DNA of 64,000 nt from Pollutimonas sp963706785. GTDB taxonomy: Bacteria > Pseudomonadota > Gammaproteobacteria > Burkholderiales > Burkholderiaceae_B. This document shows positions 1 to 9,203 of this stretch, one piece after another; within the stretch, counting starts at the first letter, position 1; each line of letters opens with the position of its first letter. The translations under genes and the position numbers were made by a program. The DNA lies in the NCBI GenBank assembly GCA_963706785.1, contig CAVPNJ010000002.1, positions 930,001 through 994,000 of the forward strand. Direction: 5' to 3'. The notes under the pieces are model-generated. The model did not search any database, was not told the DNA's origin, and saw nothing but the letters and a program-made list of their open reading frames with translations.

Positions 1-84
1 CTGCCGATAAAGGCGCTGCGGTTCTATGACCTTTATAGGCATAATCAAAGCTCACTGCTTATTTGTCTCTGTAAGGGCCTACAT

Positions 85-1146
85 TTAACCACTGATTTCC
101 CGCGGGAACTCGACACCGTATCGTTGCCCATACGGCATGAGCATAGGAGCAATGGTGGGATGTAAAGCAATGCCCCGCTGCAACTGTTCGCGTTTGGCGG
201 CTAGGCCTCGATCACCCGGCATGCGCACTGAATCGACCCCGGGCCGAGGCGGGTTGTTTCTGCAAGCGTCGGCGATCCAGTCTGTCTGGCGCATGAATTC
301 ATCGGGGCCCGCAAATGCGGTTGGATCATAAAGCGTCATGAAAACCGTAGCGCCCCAACCTACTGGCGGATCGGCGCGCCCATGACCGGCGAGTCCACCA
401 GTCAAGGCTTCGACAATTAGCGCAAGACCGAATCCCTTGTGTCCGGACTGTAGTCCACCTAGGGGCATGATCGTGCCCAGCGGATCAGAACTTAATACCG
501 CCGGATCGCGGGTAGGCACGCCGCTGGCTTCCAGCAAGCATTCGTGTTCGAATTGCTGGCCGGCCTTTTGCAGACGCGAGCTCATGCCATTGGTGACGAT
601 GGATGAGGAAATATCTACCAAGAATGGCCCATCCGACGTCGGAATGCCCGCGGCAATTGGATTCGGCGTGAAGGTGGCGCGGGTCCCGCCGTGCGGCGCA
701 ACGCTCGCGACGGCGGGGTCGGAACTGGCAAGCAGAAGCACTAGGCCCTGCTCGGTAGCGCGCAGCAAGTATGCCGCCAGACAGGCTATATGGTGGCTAC
801 GCCGTATGACAAGTGTCGCACTGCCAAACTGACGCGCGCGTGGTGCCAGCGCCTCGAAGCCCTGGCGTAGCAGCCACGGCCCGGGTAATCGATGCCCGTC
901 CCACAGTAAAGCTGCTCCGCGGTCGGACAGACACTCGGCTAAACCCGAAATGGCCATTGCACCCTTTTGAATTTCGTTCAGATATGAAGCAAGCAAGGCC
1001 AGCCCATGCGTATCGTGACCGAGCAAGTCGCCTTCGACCAGTGTCTCGGCCACTACCGCGGCCATTTCGTTTTCCATTCCTGCCGCGGTAAGTAAATTAA
1101 CAGCGTACTGGTTCAATTCCGCTGCAGAATATCGATGCGTAGTCAT
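85..1146 (-). CDS. Ldh2-family (malate/L-lactate/sulfolactate type) NAD(P)-dependent oxidoreductase
   Basis: A 353-residue protein of the Ldh2/MDH2 family, which oxidises or reduces 2-hydroxyacids in the cytoplasm with NAD(P). The family hallmark GHDTHG (residues 43-48, with the conserved histidines) follows an N-terminal helical segment, and the glycine-rich GGLQSGHKGFGLA stretch is in the C-terminal half. Length is normal for the family (about 330-360). The ATG overlaps the TAA of the upstream SDR gene by one base (TAATG), so the two are translationally coupled. Its position beside sugar-acid dehydratases suggests a hydroxyacid or keto-acid intermediate of that pathway as substrate. The exact substrate cannot be read from sequence; malate, lactate, ureidoglycolate and 2,3-diketogulonate enzymes all share this fold. 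Confidence 0.85.
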   Translation of the reverse strand: MTTHRYSAAELNQYAVNLLTAAGMENEMAAVVAETLVEGDLLGHDTHGLALLASYLNEIQKGAMAISGLAECLSDRGAALLWDGHRLPGPWLLRQGFEALAPRARQFGSATLVIRRSHHIACLAAYLLRATEQGLVLLLASSDPAVASVAPHGGTRATFTPNPIAAGIPTSDGPFLVDISSSIVTNGMSSRLQKAGQQFEHECLLEASGVPTRDPAVLSSDPLGTIMPLGGLQSGHKGFGLALIVEALTGGLAGHGRADPPVGWGATVFMTLYDPTAFAGPDEFMRQTDWIADACRNNPPRPGVDSVRMPGDRGLAAKREQLQRGIALHPTIAPMLMPYGQRYGVEFPREISG

Positions 1147-1904
1147 TAGTAAGTTGCCCGTCCACCAGAAATATCAAAGACGCCCCCGGTTGAAAAAGAA
1201 CACTCTTCGGAACATAACCACGCCACCATGGCGGCGATTTCGTGTGGTGTTCCAAAGCGACCCATCGGAATTTTTGACAGCATGAAGTCAATATGTTGTT
1301 GGGTCATTTGCGCGAAAATTCCGGTGCGTACCGCAGCGGGTGTAATGCAATTGACGCTAATGCCCGTGCGCGAGAGCTCTTTTCCCAATGACTTAGTCAG
1401 CGCAATCACGCCCGCCTTCGAAGCGCTATAGGCCGAGGCGTTAGGATTGCCTTCCTTGCCGGCAATTGACGCAATATTGACGATTCGACCATAGCCCCTG
1501 TTCCGCATTTGCGGAACAATTGCGCGACAACATAGAAAGGGGCCGCGTAGATTGATGCTTATCACCTGGTCCCAATCGGCAACGGGATATTCCCACACGG
1601 TAGTATTGGGACCCGTAATCCCCGCGCTGGTAACCAATATGTCGATGGCGCCGAATGCTCGCGTCGTTGTTTCGGCGGCTGCAGCCACTGACGCCTCTTG
1701 ACTTACATCGACAACGACAGTTTGCGGCGTGCTTTCACTAAATGACTTCGATGCCTCTTTAAGCATTGCGGCATCGCGGTCCCACAAGCTTACCTTGGCA
1801 CCCCCTTCCGTCAAGCGATGCGCAATGGCAAGGCCGATTCCAGCGGCTCCGCCGGTAACCACCGCATGTCTTCCCGAAAAATTGTAGTGATTGCGTTCTG
1901 CCAC
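1146..1904 (-). CDS. SDR family NAD(P)-dependent oxidoreductase
   Basis: A 252-residue classical short-chain dehydrogenase/reductase. The cofactor motif TGGAAGIG is at residues 17-24, TSAG (in place of NNAG) at 92-95, and the catalytic triad is Ser146, Tyr159, Lys163 (YSASK). Length is typical (about 250). It is the first gene of a leftward two-gene unit with the Ldh2-type dehydrogenase, and its start faces the rightward dehydratase/ABC operon across a 392-nt divergent region. The neighbours suggest oxidation of a sugar or sugar-acid hydroxyl (for example a 3-oxo- or lactone-forming step). Related proteins include gluconate/galactitol dehydrogenases and 3-oxoacyl reductases, so the substrate remains an inference. 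Confidence 0.87.
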   Translation of the reverse strand: MAERNHYNFSGRHAVVTGGAAGIGLAIAHRLTEGGAKVSLWDRDAAMLKEASKSFSESTPQTVVVDVSQEASVAAAAETTTRAFGAIDILVTSAGITGPNTTVWEYPVADWDQVISINLRGPFLCCRAIVPQMRNRGYGRIVNIASIAGKEGNPNASAYSASKAGVIALTKSLGKELSRTGISVNCITPAAVRTGIFAQMTQQHIDFMLSKIPMGRFGTPHEIAAMVAWLCSEECSFSTGGVFDISGGRATY

Positions 1905-2296
1905 CGGGCTTCTCCTTTAAAGTCACAGCGTTGTTTTGATTTTTGCACTGCAAATGCATCACTCATTCCGGATCAACGGCCGATGCATTTTTTTATAAAA
2001 CGCCCCAATACTTTCCCCTTATTGCCCTTATTACCAATACATTCCTTTTATTATTTTGGTCAATTGGCCTTACCAATACAGCTAGATTTCCATAGCTTCC
2101 CAGCCTTGTCAAGACAAAACAAACTGCCGTCCGGCAAGCCGTTAATTTGCTGCTTACTGATCTCGCTTGTATTGGGATGGAGGTTCGGGTAAGTCCTTAG
2201 GGCCATAACTGGTAATACCACTTTACCTATTTTTTGACCTGAACTAGACTGCCCTTTAGACGCGACCTTGCAAGAGAAATCCTCCGGGGGAATAAC
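1905..2296. promoter_or_regulatory. Divergent intergenic regulatory region with repeated CCAATACA boxes
   Basis: This 392-nt gene-free stretch separates the leftward SDR/Ldh2 pair from the rightward dehydratase operon. It contains TTACCAATACA at 2031-2041 and again at 2070-2080, a shorter CCAATAC at 2005-2011, the reverse-oriented TGTATTGG at 2168-2175, and the perfect inverted repeat listed separately at 2210-2220. A TTGACC at 2234-2239 could be a -35 element for the rightward operon, but no convincing -10 follows. No regulator gene is visible in the window, so it may lie to the left of position 1. Confidence 0.5.
2210..2220. promoter_or_regulatory. Candidate GntR/FadR-type operator TGGTAATACCA
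   Basis: The 11-bp sequence TGGTAATACCA is a perfect inverted repeat about a 3-bp centre and fits the FadR-subfamily GntR consensus TNGTNNNACNA at every fixed position. It lies 76 bp before the GTG of the UxaA-type gene and just upstream of a possible -35 box, which suits repression of a catabolic operon. Such regulators commonly control sugar-acid genes. Binding is an inference from the motif alone. Confidence 0.45.
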
Positions 2297-3859
2297 GTGG
2301 CACAAGATATCTCGATAGCAATCGAATCCATAAGCCGGCGCAATCCATCTTCTGCTGCGCTACGCCTTAATGCCAACGACGACGTCCTTATCGCCACGCG
2401 CGAGATCAAGGCCGGCACAGCACTCCCCAATTATCAGATTCTCTCGTGTGAAACTATTCCCGCGGGCCATAAGATGGCATGTCGTGCCATCCCCGCCGGT
2501 GCCCCTGTACGGCGCTATAACCAGATCATTGGTTTTGCCACCCGCGATATTGCCGCAGGTGAACACGTCCATCTGCATAACCTGGCGATGCACGCTTTTG
2601 AAAGGGACTATGCTTTTTGCGCTGACGTGCATCCTGATCAGCCTCCCAACGAATCCTTGTCGTTTCAAGGCATTGTCCGGGACGACGGCAGGGTTGCAAC
2701 ACGCAATTACATCGGCATAATCAGCAGTGTCAACTGCTCGGCCACGGTATGCCGGCAAATTGCCGAAGCGTTCCGGGGCGCAGCACTAGACTCCTTCCCT
2801 AACGTCGACGGCATCATCTCGATTACCCACAAGACAGGTTGCGGAATGGCAAGCAAGGGCGAAGGCATCGACCTCCTGCGCCGAGTCACCGCGGGGTACA
2901 TCCGGCACCCAAACTTCGCAGCCGTGTTGTTCATAGGCTTGGGCTGCGAGTCGAATCAGATTGCGTCATTATTGGGTGCTGAAGGTCTTGTGGAATCCAA
3001 TCGATTACGCACCATGACTATTCAAGATCTAGGCGGAACACGCAAAACAATAGAACACGGCATAGCCCTTATCAACGAACTTTTGCCCGCTGCCAACCGG
3101 GTCACCCGCCAGCCAGTTCCACTCAGCCACCTTACCGTTGGGCTGCAGTGTGGCGGTTCCGACGGGTATTCCGGCATCACCGCTAATCCTGCTCTCGGCG
3201 CGGCAATGGATCTATTAGTAAGGCACGGGGGCACCGCGATACTTAGCGAAACGCCCGAAATATATGGCGCAGAACACCTGCTTACGCGGCGTGCGATTTC
3301 GCGAGAAGTTGGCGAAAAATTGGTTCAGCGCATTAAATGGTGGGAAGAATATACCGAACGCCTCGGTGGTGAGATGAACAATAACCCTTCGCCCGGTAAC
3401 AAGGCGGGCGGTCTGACCACTATTCTCGAAAAATCGCTAGGCGCAGTGGCAAAAGCCGGCACCAGCAACCTGTCCGATGTCGTCGAATACGCGCAACCAG
3501 TAACGTCTAACGGTCTGGTTTTCATGGACACCCCTGGCTACGACCCTGTCTCGGCCACAGGTCAGGTGGCCGGTGGAGCCAACGTCATCTGCTTTACTAC
3601 TGGCCGCGGCTCGGTATATGGCTGCAAGCCCTCGCCTTCCATGAAGTTGGCAACGAACTCACTGATGTTCCGCCACATGGCTGACGACATGGACATCAAC
3701 TGCGGAGACATCCTCGACGGGACTTCGACGGTCCAAGAAAAAGGCGAACAGATATTTCGCCGAATTATCGAAATAGCTTCTGGGGAACGCAGCAGAAGCG
3801 AAGAGCACGGCTTTGGCGAAGACGAATTCGCACCATGGATTCTGGGGCCAACGATGTAA
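2297..3859 (+). CDS. UxaA-family (altronate/galactarate-type) dehydratase with N-terminal SAF domain
   Basis: A 520-residue protein starting at a GTG preceded by a GGGGG-containing ribosome site. Residues about 28-97 form a SAF domain, and GIVRDDGRVATRN (125-137) begins the catalytic altronate-dehydratase body, followed by conserved TGCGM and DTPGYDPVSATGQ segments and a GRGSVYGCKP stretch. Family members remove water from aldonic or aldaric acids to give 2-keto-3-deoxy acids, using Fe(II). Both halves are fused here, as in full-length UxaA and GarD. It opens the operon with the IlvD/Edd dehydratase, hydroxyacid dehydrogenase and sugar ABC importer. Whether the substrate is altronate, galactarate or another acid is not decidable from sequence. 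Confidence 0.87.
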   Translation: MAQDISIAIESISRRNPSSAALRLNANDDVLIATREIKAGTALPNYQILSCETIPAGHKMACRAIPAGAPVRRYNQIIGFATRDIAAGEHVHLHNLAMHAFERDYAFCADVHPDQPPNESLSFQGIVRDDGRVATRNYIGIISSVNCSATVCRQIAEAFRGAALDSFPNVDGIISITHKTGCGMASKGEGIDLLRRVTAGYIRHPNFAAVLFIGLGCESNQIASLLGAEGLVESNRLRTMTIQDLGGTRKTIEHGIALINELLPAANRVTRQPVPLSHLTVGLQCGGSDGYSGITANPALGAAMDLLVRHGGTAILSETPEIYGAEHLLTRRAISREVGEKLVQRIKWWEEYTERLGGEMNNNPSPGNKAGGLTTILEKSLGAVAKAGTSNLSDVVEYAQPVTSNGLVFMDTPGYDPVSATGQVAGGANVICFTTGRGSVYGCKPSPSMKLATNSLMFRHMADDMDINCGDILDGTSTVQEKGEQIFRRIIEIASGERSRSEEHGFGEDEFAPWILGPTM

Positions 3860-3900
3860 TTCAAACAAAAACACATAAGACAATAACCACTGGAGAGGAA

Positions 3901-5628
3901 ATGAGCGACAAGAAACAAGCCATTCGTCGAAGTCAGGCGTGGTTCGGACGACACGATCGCGATGGGTTCATTTACCGGTCATGGTTAAAGAACAGGGGTA
4001 TTCCGCACGACCAATTTGATGGCCGCCCGGTCATCGGAATCTGTAATACGTACTCCGAGCTCACGCCTTGCAATTCACATTTCCGAACACTCGCCGAACA
4101 GGTCAAGATAGGCGTATGGGAATCCGGCGGCTTTCCGCTTGAATTTCCCGTCATGTCGCTAGGCGAAACGCTATTGCGGCCGACAGCCATGTTGTTTCGC
4201 AATCTGGCCAGCATGGACGTCGAGGAGTCGATACGCGGCAACCCCATAGATGGCGTCGTATTGCTTATGGGATGCGATAAAACCACCCCTTCTTTGCTAA
4301 TGGGGGCCGCGTCATGCGATCTTCCGACAATAGGTGTTTCAGGCGGTCCTATGCTTAGCGGCAAGTTTCGCGGGGGAGAACTTGGCTCTGGTACCGATGT
4401 CTGGAAGATGTCTGAAGAAGTCCGCGCTGGTCAGATGTCGCAGGAGGATTTTTTTGAAGCCGAAAGCTGCATGCATCGTTCCCACGGGCATTGCATGACC
4501 ATGGGAACGGCCTCCACTATGGCCAGCATGGTCGAAGCTTTAGGCATGAGCCTGCCAGGCAATGCGGCCATACCGGCTGTCGATGCGCGCCGCAACGTAT
4601 TAGCCCGGGCATCGGGCCGACGCATCGTCGAGATGGTCAAGGAAGATTTGGTCATGTCAAAGGTACTGACCCGAGCGGCCTTCGAAAATGCCATTCGTGT
4701 CAACGCAGCCATTGGTGGTTCGACCAATGCTGTAATCCACCTGCTGGCCGTTGCCGGCCGCATAGGAGTCAAACTCTCACTTGAAGATTGGGACACACTA
4801 GGTCACGATTTACCGTGCCTGGTCGATCTGCAGCCCTCAGGCAAGCATCTGATGGAAGATTTTTACTACGCAGGCGGACTGCCCGCCGTCATCCGCGAAC
4901 TCCAGGCCATCATCGACCCCAGTGCGCTAACCGTTAATGGAAAAACGTTGTGGGAAAACAATAAAGAGGCTCCGAACTGGAACCGTGAAGTCATTCATGC
5001 CTATTCCGAACCTTTCAAAACGAACGCCGGTATCGCGGTGCTTCAGGGCAACCTTTGCCCGGATGGCGCCGTGATCAAGCCCTCGGCGGCAACGCCAGCC
5101 CTGCTCAGACACAAAGGGCGCGCCGTCGTTTTCGAAGATAGCGAGCATATGCACCGGCGGCTCGACGACGAATCCCTGGACGTCGACGAAAACTGCATTC
5201 TCGTGCTGAAAAACTGCGGTCCAAAAGGCTATCCCGGCATGGCGGAAGCCGGCAATATGCCTCTGCCACCCAAGGTATTGCGCAAAGGAATCACCGATAT
5301 GGTCAGGGTCTCCGACGCACGCATGAGCGGAACTGCCTATGGTACGGTGGTGCTGCATGTCGCCCCCGAAGCCGCCGCCGGCGGTCCGCTAGCTTTGGTG
5401 CGCGATGGCGACATCATCGAACTTGACGTCCAGAAGCGCAAGCTTCATCTGCATGTTGACGAAGTAGAACTCACCAAACGACGGGCTGCCTGGCAGCCCC
5501 CGCAATCGCCTATGACGCGCGGCTGGGTGAAGCTTTATGTCGACCATGTACAGCAGGCAAATTTGGGAGCAGACCTCGACTTCCTGGTCGGCAAAAGCGG
5601 TGCTGCTGTCCCAAAAGACAACCACTAA
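3901..5628 (+). CDS. IlvD/Edd-family sugar-acid dehydratase
   Basis: A 575-residue dehydratase of the dihydroxy-acid/6-phosphogluconate dehydratase family. The start chosen is the ATG at 3901 behind GGAGAGGAA; an in-frame ATG at 3835 lies inside the preceding gene and lacks a ribosome site. Cysteines expected to bind the iron-sulfur cluster are Cys57 (TPCNSH), Cys125 (GCDKTTPS) and Cys198 (GHCMTMGTAS). The sequence resembles the arabinonate/xylonate/galactonate branch more than IlvD itself, an impression supported by context. Two dehydratases of unrelated superfamilies in one operon suggest two substrates, or two successive dehydrations, in one sugar-acid pathway. Confidence 0.87.
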   Translation: MSDKKQAIRRSQAWFGRHDRDGFIYRSWLKNRGIPHDQFDGRPVIGICNTYSELTPCNSHFRTLAEQVKIGVWESGGFPLEFPVMSLGETLLRPTAMLFRNLASMDVEESIRGNPIDGVVLLMGCDKTTPSLLMGAASCDLPTIGVSGGPMLSGKFRGGELGSGTDVWKMSEEVRAGQMSQEDFFEAESCMHRSHGHCMTMGTASTMASMVEALGMSLPGNAAIPAVDARRNVLARASGRRIVEMVKEDLVMSKVLTRAAFENAIRVNAAIGGSTNAVIHLLAVAGRIGVKLSLEDWDTLGHDLPCLVDLQPSGKHLMEDFYYAGGLPAVIRELQAIIDPSALTVNGKTLWENNKEAPNWNREVIHAYSEPFKTNAGIAVLQGNLCPDGAVIKPSAATPALLRHKGRAVVFEDSEHMHRRLDDESLDVDENCILVLKNCGPKGYPGMAEAGNMPLPPKVLRKGITDMVRVSDARMSGTAYGTVVLHVAPEAAAGGPLALVRDGDIIELDVQKRKLHLHVDEVELTKRRAAWQPPQSPMTRGWVKLYVDHVQQANLGADLDFLVGKSGAAVPKDNH

Positions 5629-5638
5629 CTGGAATGTC

Positions 5639-6610
5639 ATGAAAATCCTGATTACCGATTACGATTTTCCGGATCTAGACCTGGAAAAATCTCTTTATCG
5701 CGATGCAGGTATTGAAGTCGCTACTGCGCAGTGCCGTAGTTCGGCCGACGTAATCGCTGCCTCCGCTGGCTGCCAGGGATTGCTGGTGCAATACGCAGCC
5801 GTTGATGGCGCCGTTTTCAAAGCACGACCCGAGATCCGGGTCGTCAGCCGATATGGCGCGGGCTTCGATACCATCAATATCGACGACGCCAAGACGCACG
5901 GTGTATGGGTGGGCAACTCCCCTGACTATGGCGTAGGCGAGGTCGCCACGCATGCATTTGCCATGATGCTGTCGCTGCTGCGGCATATTGCATTCTACGA
6001 CCGCGACGTCAAGGCAGGTAAATGGCACTTCACGTCGGCGGGCAAACTACGCCGGGTGTCGGATATGACCATCGGAATTCTTGGACTGGGCCGTATCGGT
6101 AAGCGTATGGCGCATATCAGCCGGAACAGCTTCAAACGCGTAATTGCTTGCGACCCCTATATTATCGATGGCGACTTCCCCGCATATGTCGAGCGGGTAA
6201 ATCTTCCCGAACTCTTCGCACAGTCCGATGCCATCTCGTTGCATGTACCCCTAAACGCGGAAACGCGGGGCATTGCTAACAAAAAAACATTGGGCCTGAT
6301 GAAGCCGGGCAGCGTGCTAGTCAATACGTCACGTGGCCCCGTAGTCGACATTGAAGCCTTGCTTGACACTCTGGACGACGGTCGCCTTGATGGCGCGGCG
6401 CTCGACGTATTGCCCAACGAGCCCCCTTCTGCGCAATCGCGCATCGTGCAGCATCCGCGGGTGTTGCTGTCGCCTCATGCCGCGTTCTACTCGTCCGTCG
6501 CCGAAAAAGAGCTAAGGCGTAAAGCCGCGCAGAACCTGATTGACTGGGCAGCTAGCGGTATCCCATCTTATGTCGTCGTTGAAGGTACGCAGCGCACCAA
6601 AGTCCGCTAA
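5639..6610 (+). CDS. NAD-dependent D-2-hydroxyacid dehydrogenase (phosphoglycerate dehydrogenase-like)
   Basis: A 323-residue member of the D-isomer 2-hydroxyacid dehydrogenase family. Visible features are the Rossmann motif GLGRIG (149-154), the substrate-binding arginine in NTSRGP (Arg232), a catalytic glutamate region near Glu261, and the catalytic histidine in SPHAAF (His280). The ATG at 5639 sits 10 bp after the previous stop; an upstream in-frame ATG at 5537 is buried in the dehydratase gene. Proteins of this type reduce 2-keto acids (glyoxylate, hydroxypyruvate) or oxidise 3-phosphoglycerate. Here a role in reducing or oxidising a keto-acid product of the dehydratases is likely. A serine-biosynthesis role is unlikely given the catabolic context. 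Confidence 0.86.
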   Translation: MKILITDYDFPDLDLEKSLYRDAGIEVATAQCRSSADVIAASAGCQGLLVQYAAVDGAVFKARPEIRVVSRYGAGFDTINIDDAKTHGVWVGNSPDYGVGEVATHAFAMMLSLLRHIAFYDRDVKAGKWHFTSAGKLRRVSDMTIGILGLGRIGKRMAHISRNSFKRVIACDPYIIDGDFPAYVERVNLPELFAQSDAISLHVPLNAETRGIANKKTLGLMKPGSVLVNTSRGPVVDIEALLDTLDDGRLDGAALDVLPNEPPSAQSRIVQHPRVLLSPHAAFYSSVAEKELRRKAAQNLIDWAASGIPSYVVVEGTQRTKVR

Positions 6611-6635
6611 CCATAAAGCAATCAAAGGATGAAGC

Positions 6636-7721
6636 ATGGCATCAGTGCAAATTCGAGACGTACAAAAATACTTTGGGAGTACCCAGGTGATCCGGGGGGT
6701 CAACATTGATATCGAAGATGGAGAATTTGCAGTGCTGGTGGGCCCGTCGGGCTGCGGGAAATCGACCTTGTTGCGCATGATCGCCGGCCTGGAGCAAATC
6801 AGTCAGGGCGATATTCTTATCGATGGCAAGGTCGTCAACGATATGCAGCCCAAAGAGCGCGATATCGCCATGGTGTTCCAGAACTATGCTCTGTATCCCC
6901 ACATGACCGTCTACGACAACATGGCATTCTCCTTGATTTTGGCCAAGTCCGATAAGGCCATGATCAAGCAGCGCGTCGACAAGGCGTCCGAAGTGCTCGG
7001 CCTTGGTTCGTTATTACAACGATATCCGCGCCAGCTTTCTGGCGGTCAGCGCCAGCGCGTCGCCATGGGGCGCGCCATCGTGCGCGACCCACAGGTTTTC
7101 CTTTTCGACGAGCCCTTATCCAATCTTGACGCAAAGCTGCGGGTTCAAATGCGTGCCGAAATCAAAGAGCTGCACCAGCGGCTGCGCACCACATCGGTAT
7201 ACGTGACACATGATCAAATCGAAGCCATGACCATGGCCGATCAGATAGTTGTAATGCATGACGGCATTGTCGAACAACATGGCAAACCACTAACCATCTA
7301 CGACCATCCAGCGAATCTATTCGTTGCCGGTTTCATCGGCTCGCCCGCCATGAACTTCATCCCGGGAACATTCCGAAACCACCCCGCCGGCGCCCAGATC
7401 GAATTTGCCGATGGCACATGCCTGCCAGTGCCCAGAAGCGCCACTGCAGCACAGGCAGACGGCCTTAAGGTCGTATATGGTGTAAGACCGGAACACCTAT
7501 CCATCAGCACGGGCGAGCCTGGCCTACGATCGGTCGTGACAGTGGTCGAGCCTACCGGGGCCAACACCGAAGTCTATTCTCGCTTCTGCAACATCGACAT
7601 TATTTCGATCTTTCGCGAGCGCCACGATTTTGTCGCAGGCGACATACTAAGTTTGGTTCCTAATCCGGACCATACCCATTTATTTGATGCGCAGTCCGGC
7701 AAGGCGCTGACCAATGCGTAA
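6636..7721 (+). CDS. CUT1-type sugar ABC transporter ATP-binding protein (UgpC/MalK-like)
   Basis: A 361-residue ATPase that powers the importer encoded just downstream. Walker A GPSGCGKS is at 36-43, the ABC signature LSGGQ at 134-138 and Walker B FLFDEP at 155-160. The C-terminal third is the TOBE/regulatory domain typical of MalK/UgpC proteins (FIGSPAMNF, GVRPEHL). Length matches the MalK class. It sits 25 bp after the hydroxyacid dehydrogenase and before the binding protein, an order that places the ATPase first in the transport block. The substrate is presumably a polyol, sugar or sugar acid that feeds the co-encoded dehydratases. Confidence 0.93.
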   Translation: MASVQIRDVQKYFGSTQVIRGVNIDIEDGEFAVLVGPSGCGKSTLLRMIAGLEQISQGDILIDGKVVNDMQPKERDIAMVFQNYALYPHMTVYDNMAFSLILAKSDKAMIKQRVDKASEVLGLGSLLQRYPRQLSGGQRQRVAMGRAIVRDPQVFLFDEPLSNLDAKLRVQMRAEIKELHQRLRTTSVYVTHDQIEAMTMADQIVVMHDGIVEQHGKPLTIYDHPANLFVAGFIGSPAMNFIPGTFRNHPAGAQIEFADGTCLPVPRSATAAQADGLKVVYGVRPEHLSISTGEPGLRSVVTVVEPTGANTEVYSRFCNIDIISIFRERHDFVAGDILSLVPNPDHTHLFDAQSGKALTNA

Positions 7722-7796
7722 TGCCAAGAAAGGGAGTTTGACAATGTAAGGGTAGCGGCAAGGAACATTCTCCCAATAACCAAAGGAGTGGATGAC

Positions 7797-9113
7797 ATGA
7801 CAAAACTGACAAGACGCGATTTTTTGATGTCAACGGCAAGCATTGCCGCTACATCGGCCATGGGCGGCAAAGCAATTGCGGCTGCCCCGGGCGACCTGGT
7901 CTACAAACCCGAGGAAGGCGCGAAGTTGCGTGTTCTAAGATGGAAACGGTTTGTCCAGGGGGACGAAGATCTATGGAACGCCAACACCAAAAAATTCACC
8001 GAAAAAACCGGCATAGAAGTAAGAATCGACTCGGAAGGTTGGGAAGATGTCCGGCCTAAAGCAGCGGTGGCCGCCAATATTGGCAGCGGACCCGACATTA
8101 TCATCGGCTGGTTCGACGATCCCCACCAGTATCCCGACAAACTGGTCGACCTGTCTGAGCTCGCCAACTACCTTGATAAGAAATACGGCGGCTGGTATGA
8201 CGTGTGCAAGAAATACGGCATGCGCGGCGACAAATGGATAGCCTTGCCATTAGGGGTAGTGGGTAATGCCCTGGTATATCGGGAAAGCCAGGTAAAAGCC
8301 GCCGGGTTTGATTCTATTCCGAAAGACACTGCCGGCTTTCTGAAGCTATGCCAAGCATTGAAAGCCAAGGGCACGCCTGTTGGTTTTGCGCTAGGCAAAG
8401 CTGTAGGCGATGGCAACAACTGGGCTCATTGGCTACTTTGGTCGCATGGCGGAATGATGGTCGACGAAAAGGGCAACGTCGTCATTAATTCGCCTGAGAC
8501 CTGGGCTGCCCTTGAATATGCCAAGGAACTGTACAAAACTTTTGTGCCCGGCACTTTATCATGGCAGGATCCCTCGAACAACAAAGCATTCCTTGATGGC
8601 CAGATCAGCATGACCGCTAACGGGATCTCGGTGTACTACTCTGCCAAGAACTCGACCGATCCGAAATGGCAAGCGATGGCAAAAGACATACAGCACGCGC
8701 ATTTGCCGATAGGTCCGATCGGCAAGCCAACCGAACTGATGCAGATCACGCAAATGATGCTCTTCCGGTACTCCAAGTACCCGAATGCCGCCAAGGCATA
8801 TCTGCAATTCATGATGGAGGCAGACCAGTACAACCCGTGGATGCAGGCAGCCATCGGCTATGTCAGCCAATCCCTGAAGGCTTATGAGTCAAATCCTATC
8901 TGGACCGAAGACCCCAAACATACCGTTTATCGCGATGCTGCAGCCTTAATGCTGGACAACGGCCATGCAGGGCCCTTGGGAACGGCGTCTGCCGCCGTCA
9001 TGGCCGATTATGTCGTGCTCGACATGATAGCGGCTGCGGCAAGTGGCTCGAAGACACCCAAAGAAGCGGCCGCCCAGGCCGCCGAGCGTGCGAAGCGATA
9101 CTACAAGACGTAA
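7797..9113 (+). CDS. Extracellular solute-binding protein, family 1 (sugar/polyol type)
   Basis: A 438-residue periplasmic binding protein. The ATG at 7797 is preferred because the perfect AAAGGAG lies just upstream and overlaps an alternative in-frame GTG at 7788. The N-terminus has a twin-arginine-like motif (TRRDFL) followed by a small-residue hydrophobic stretch and an AIAAA cleavage region, so export by Tat is plausible. The body shows family 1 features such as the GSGPDIIIGWFDD segment. It is followed by an intercistronic stem-loop (9148-9180) and two permease genes. The ligand cannot be identified from the sequence; context favours a sugar acid or polyol. Confidence 0.9.
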   Translation: MTKLTRRDFLMSTASIAATSAMGGKAIAAAPGDLVYKPEEGAKLRVLRWKRFVQGDEDLWNANTKKFTEKTGIEVRIDSEGWEDVRPKAAVAANIGSGPDIIIGWFDDPHQYPDKLVDLSELANYLDKKYGGWYDVCKKYGMRGDKWIALPLGVVGNALVYRESQVKAAGFDSIPKDTAGFLKLCQALKAKGTPVGFALGKAVGDGNNWAHWLLWSHGGMMVDEKGNVVINSPETWAALEYAKELYKTFVPGTLSWQDPSNNKAFLDGQISMTANGISVYYSAKNSTDPKWQAMAKDIQHAHLPIGPIGKPTELMQITQMMLFRYSKYPNAAKAYLQFMMEADQYNPWMQAAIGYVSQSLKAYESNPIWTEDPKHTVYRDAAALMLDNGHAGPLGTASAAVMADYVVLDMIAAAASGSKTPKEAAAQAAERAKRYYKT

Positions 9114-9147
9114 AGCGCATTTTGCAGGACGTCATGGGTTTTTCCGT

Positions 9148-9180
9148 GTGACGATCGCCGGCTTTCATGGCGATCGTCAC
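9148..9180 (+). promoter_or_regulatory. Strong intercistronic stem-loop between binding protein and permease
   Basis: Positions 9148-9159 and 9169-9180 form a perfect 12-bp stem with a 9-nt loop. It is not followed by a T-run, so it is unlikely to be a simple terminator. Such hairpins after binding-protein genes are known to stabilise the upstream message and lower permease expression (as in malE-malF). It ends about 20 nt before the permease start. Confidence 0.6.
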
Positions 9181-9203
9181 GGAGAATCTTCTCGAGGATG
9201 ATT

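Noticed and set aside
2360..2758. Long open frames antisense to the dehydratase, lon, ileS and other genes
   Set aside because: They are frame shadows of strongly conserved genes, produced by codon bias, with no independent start signals or domains.
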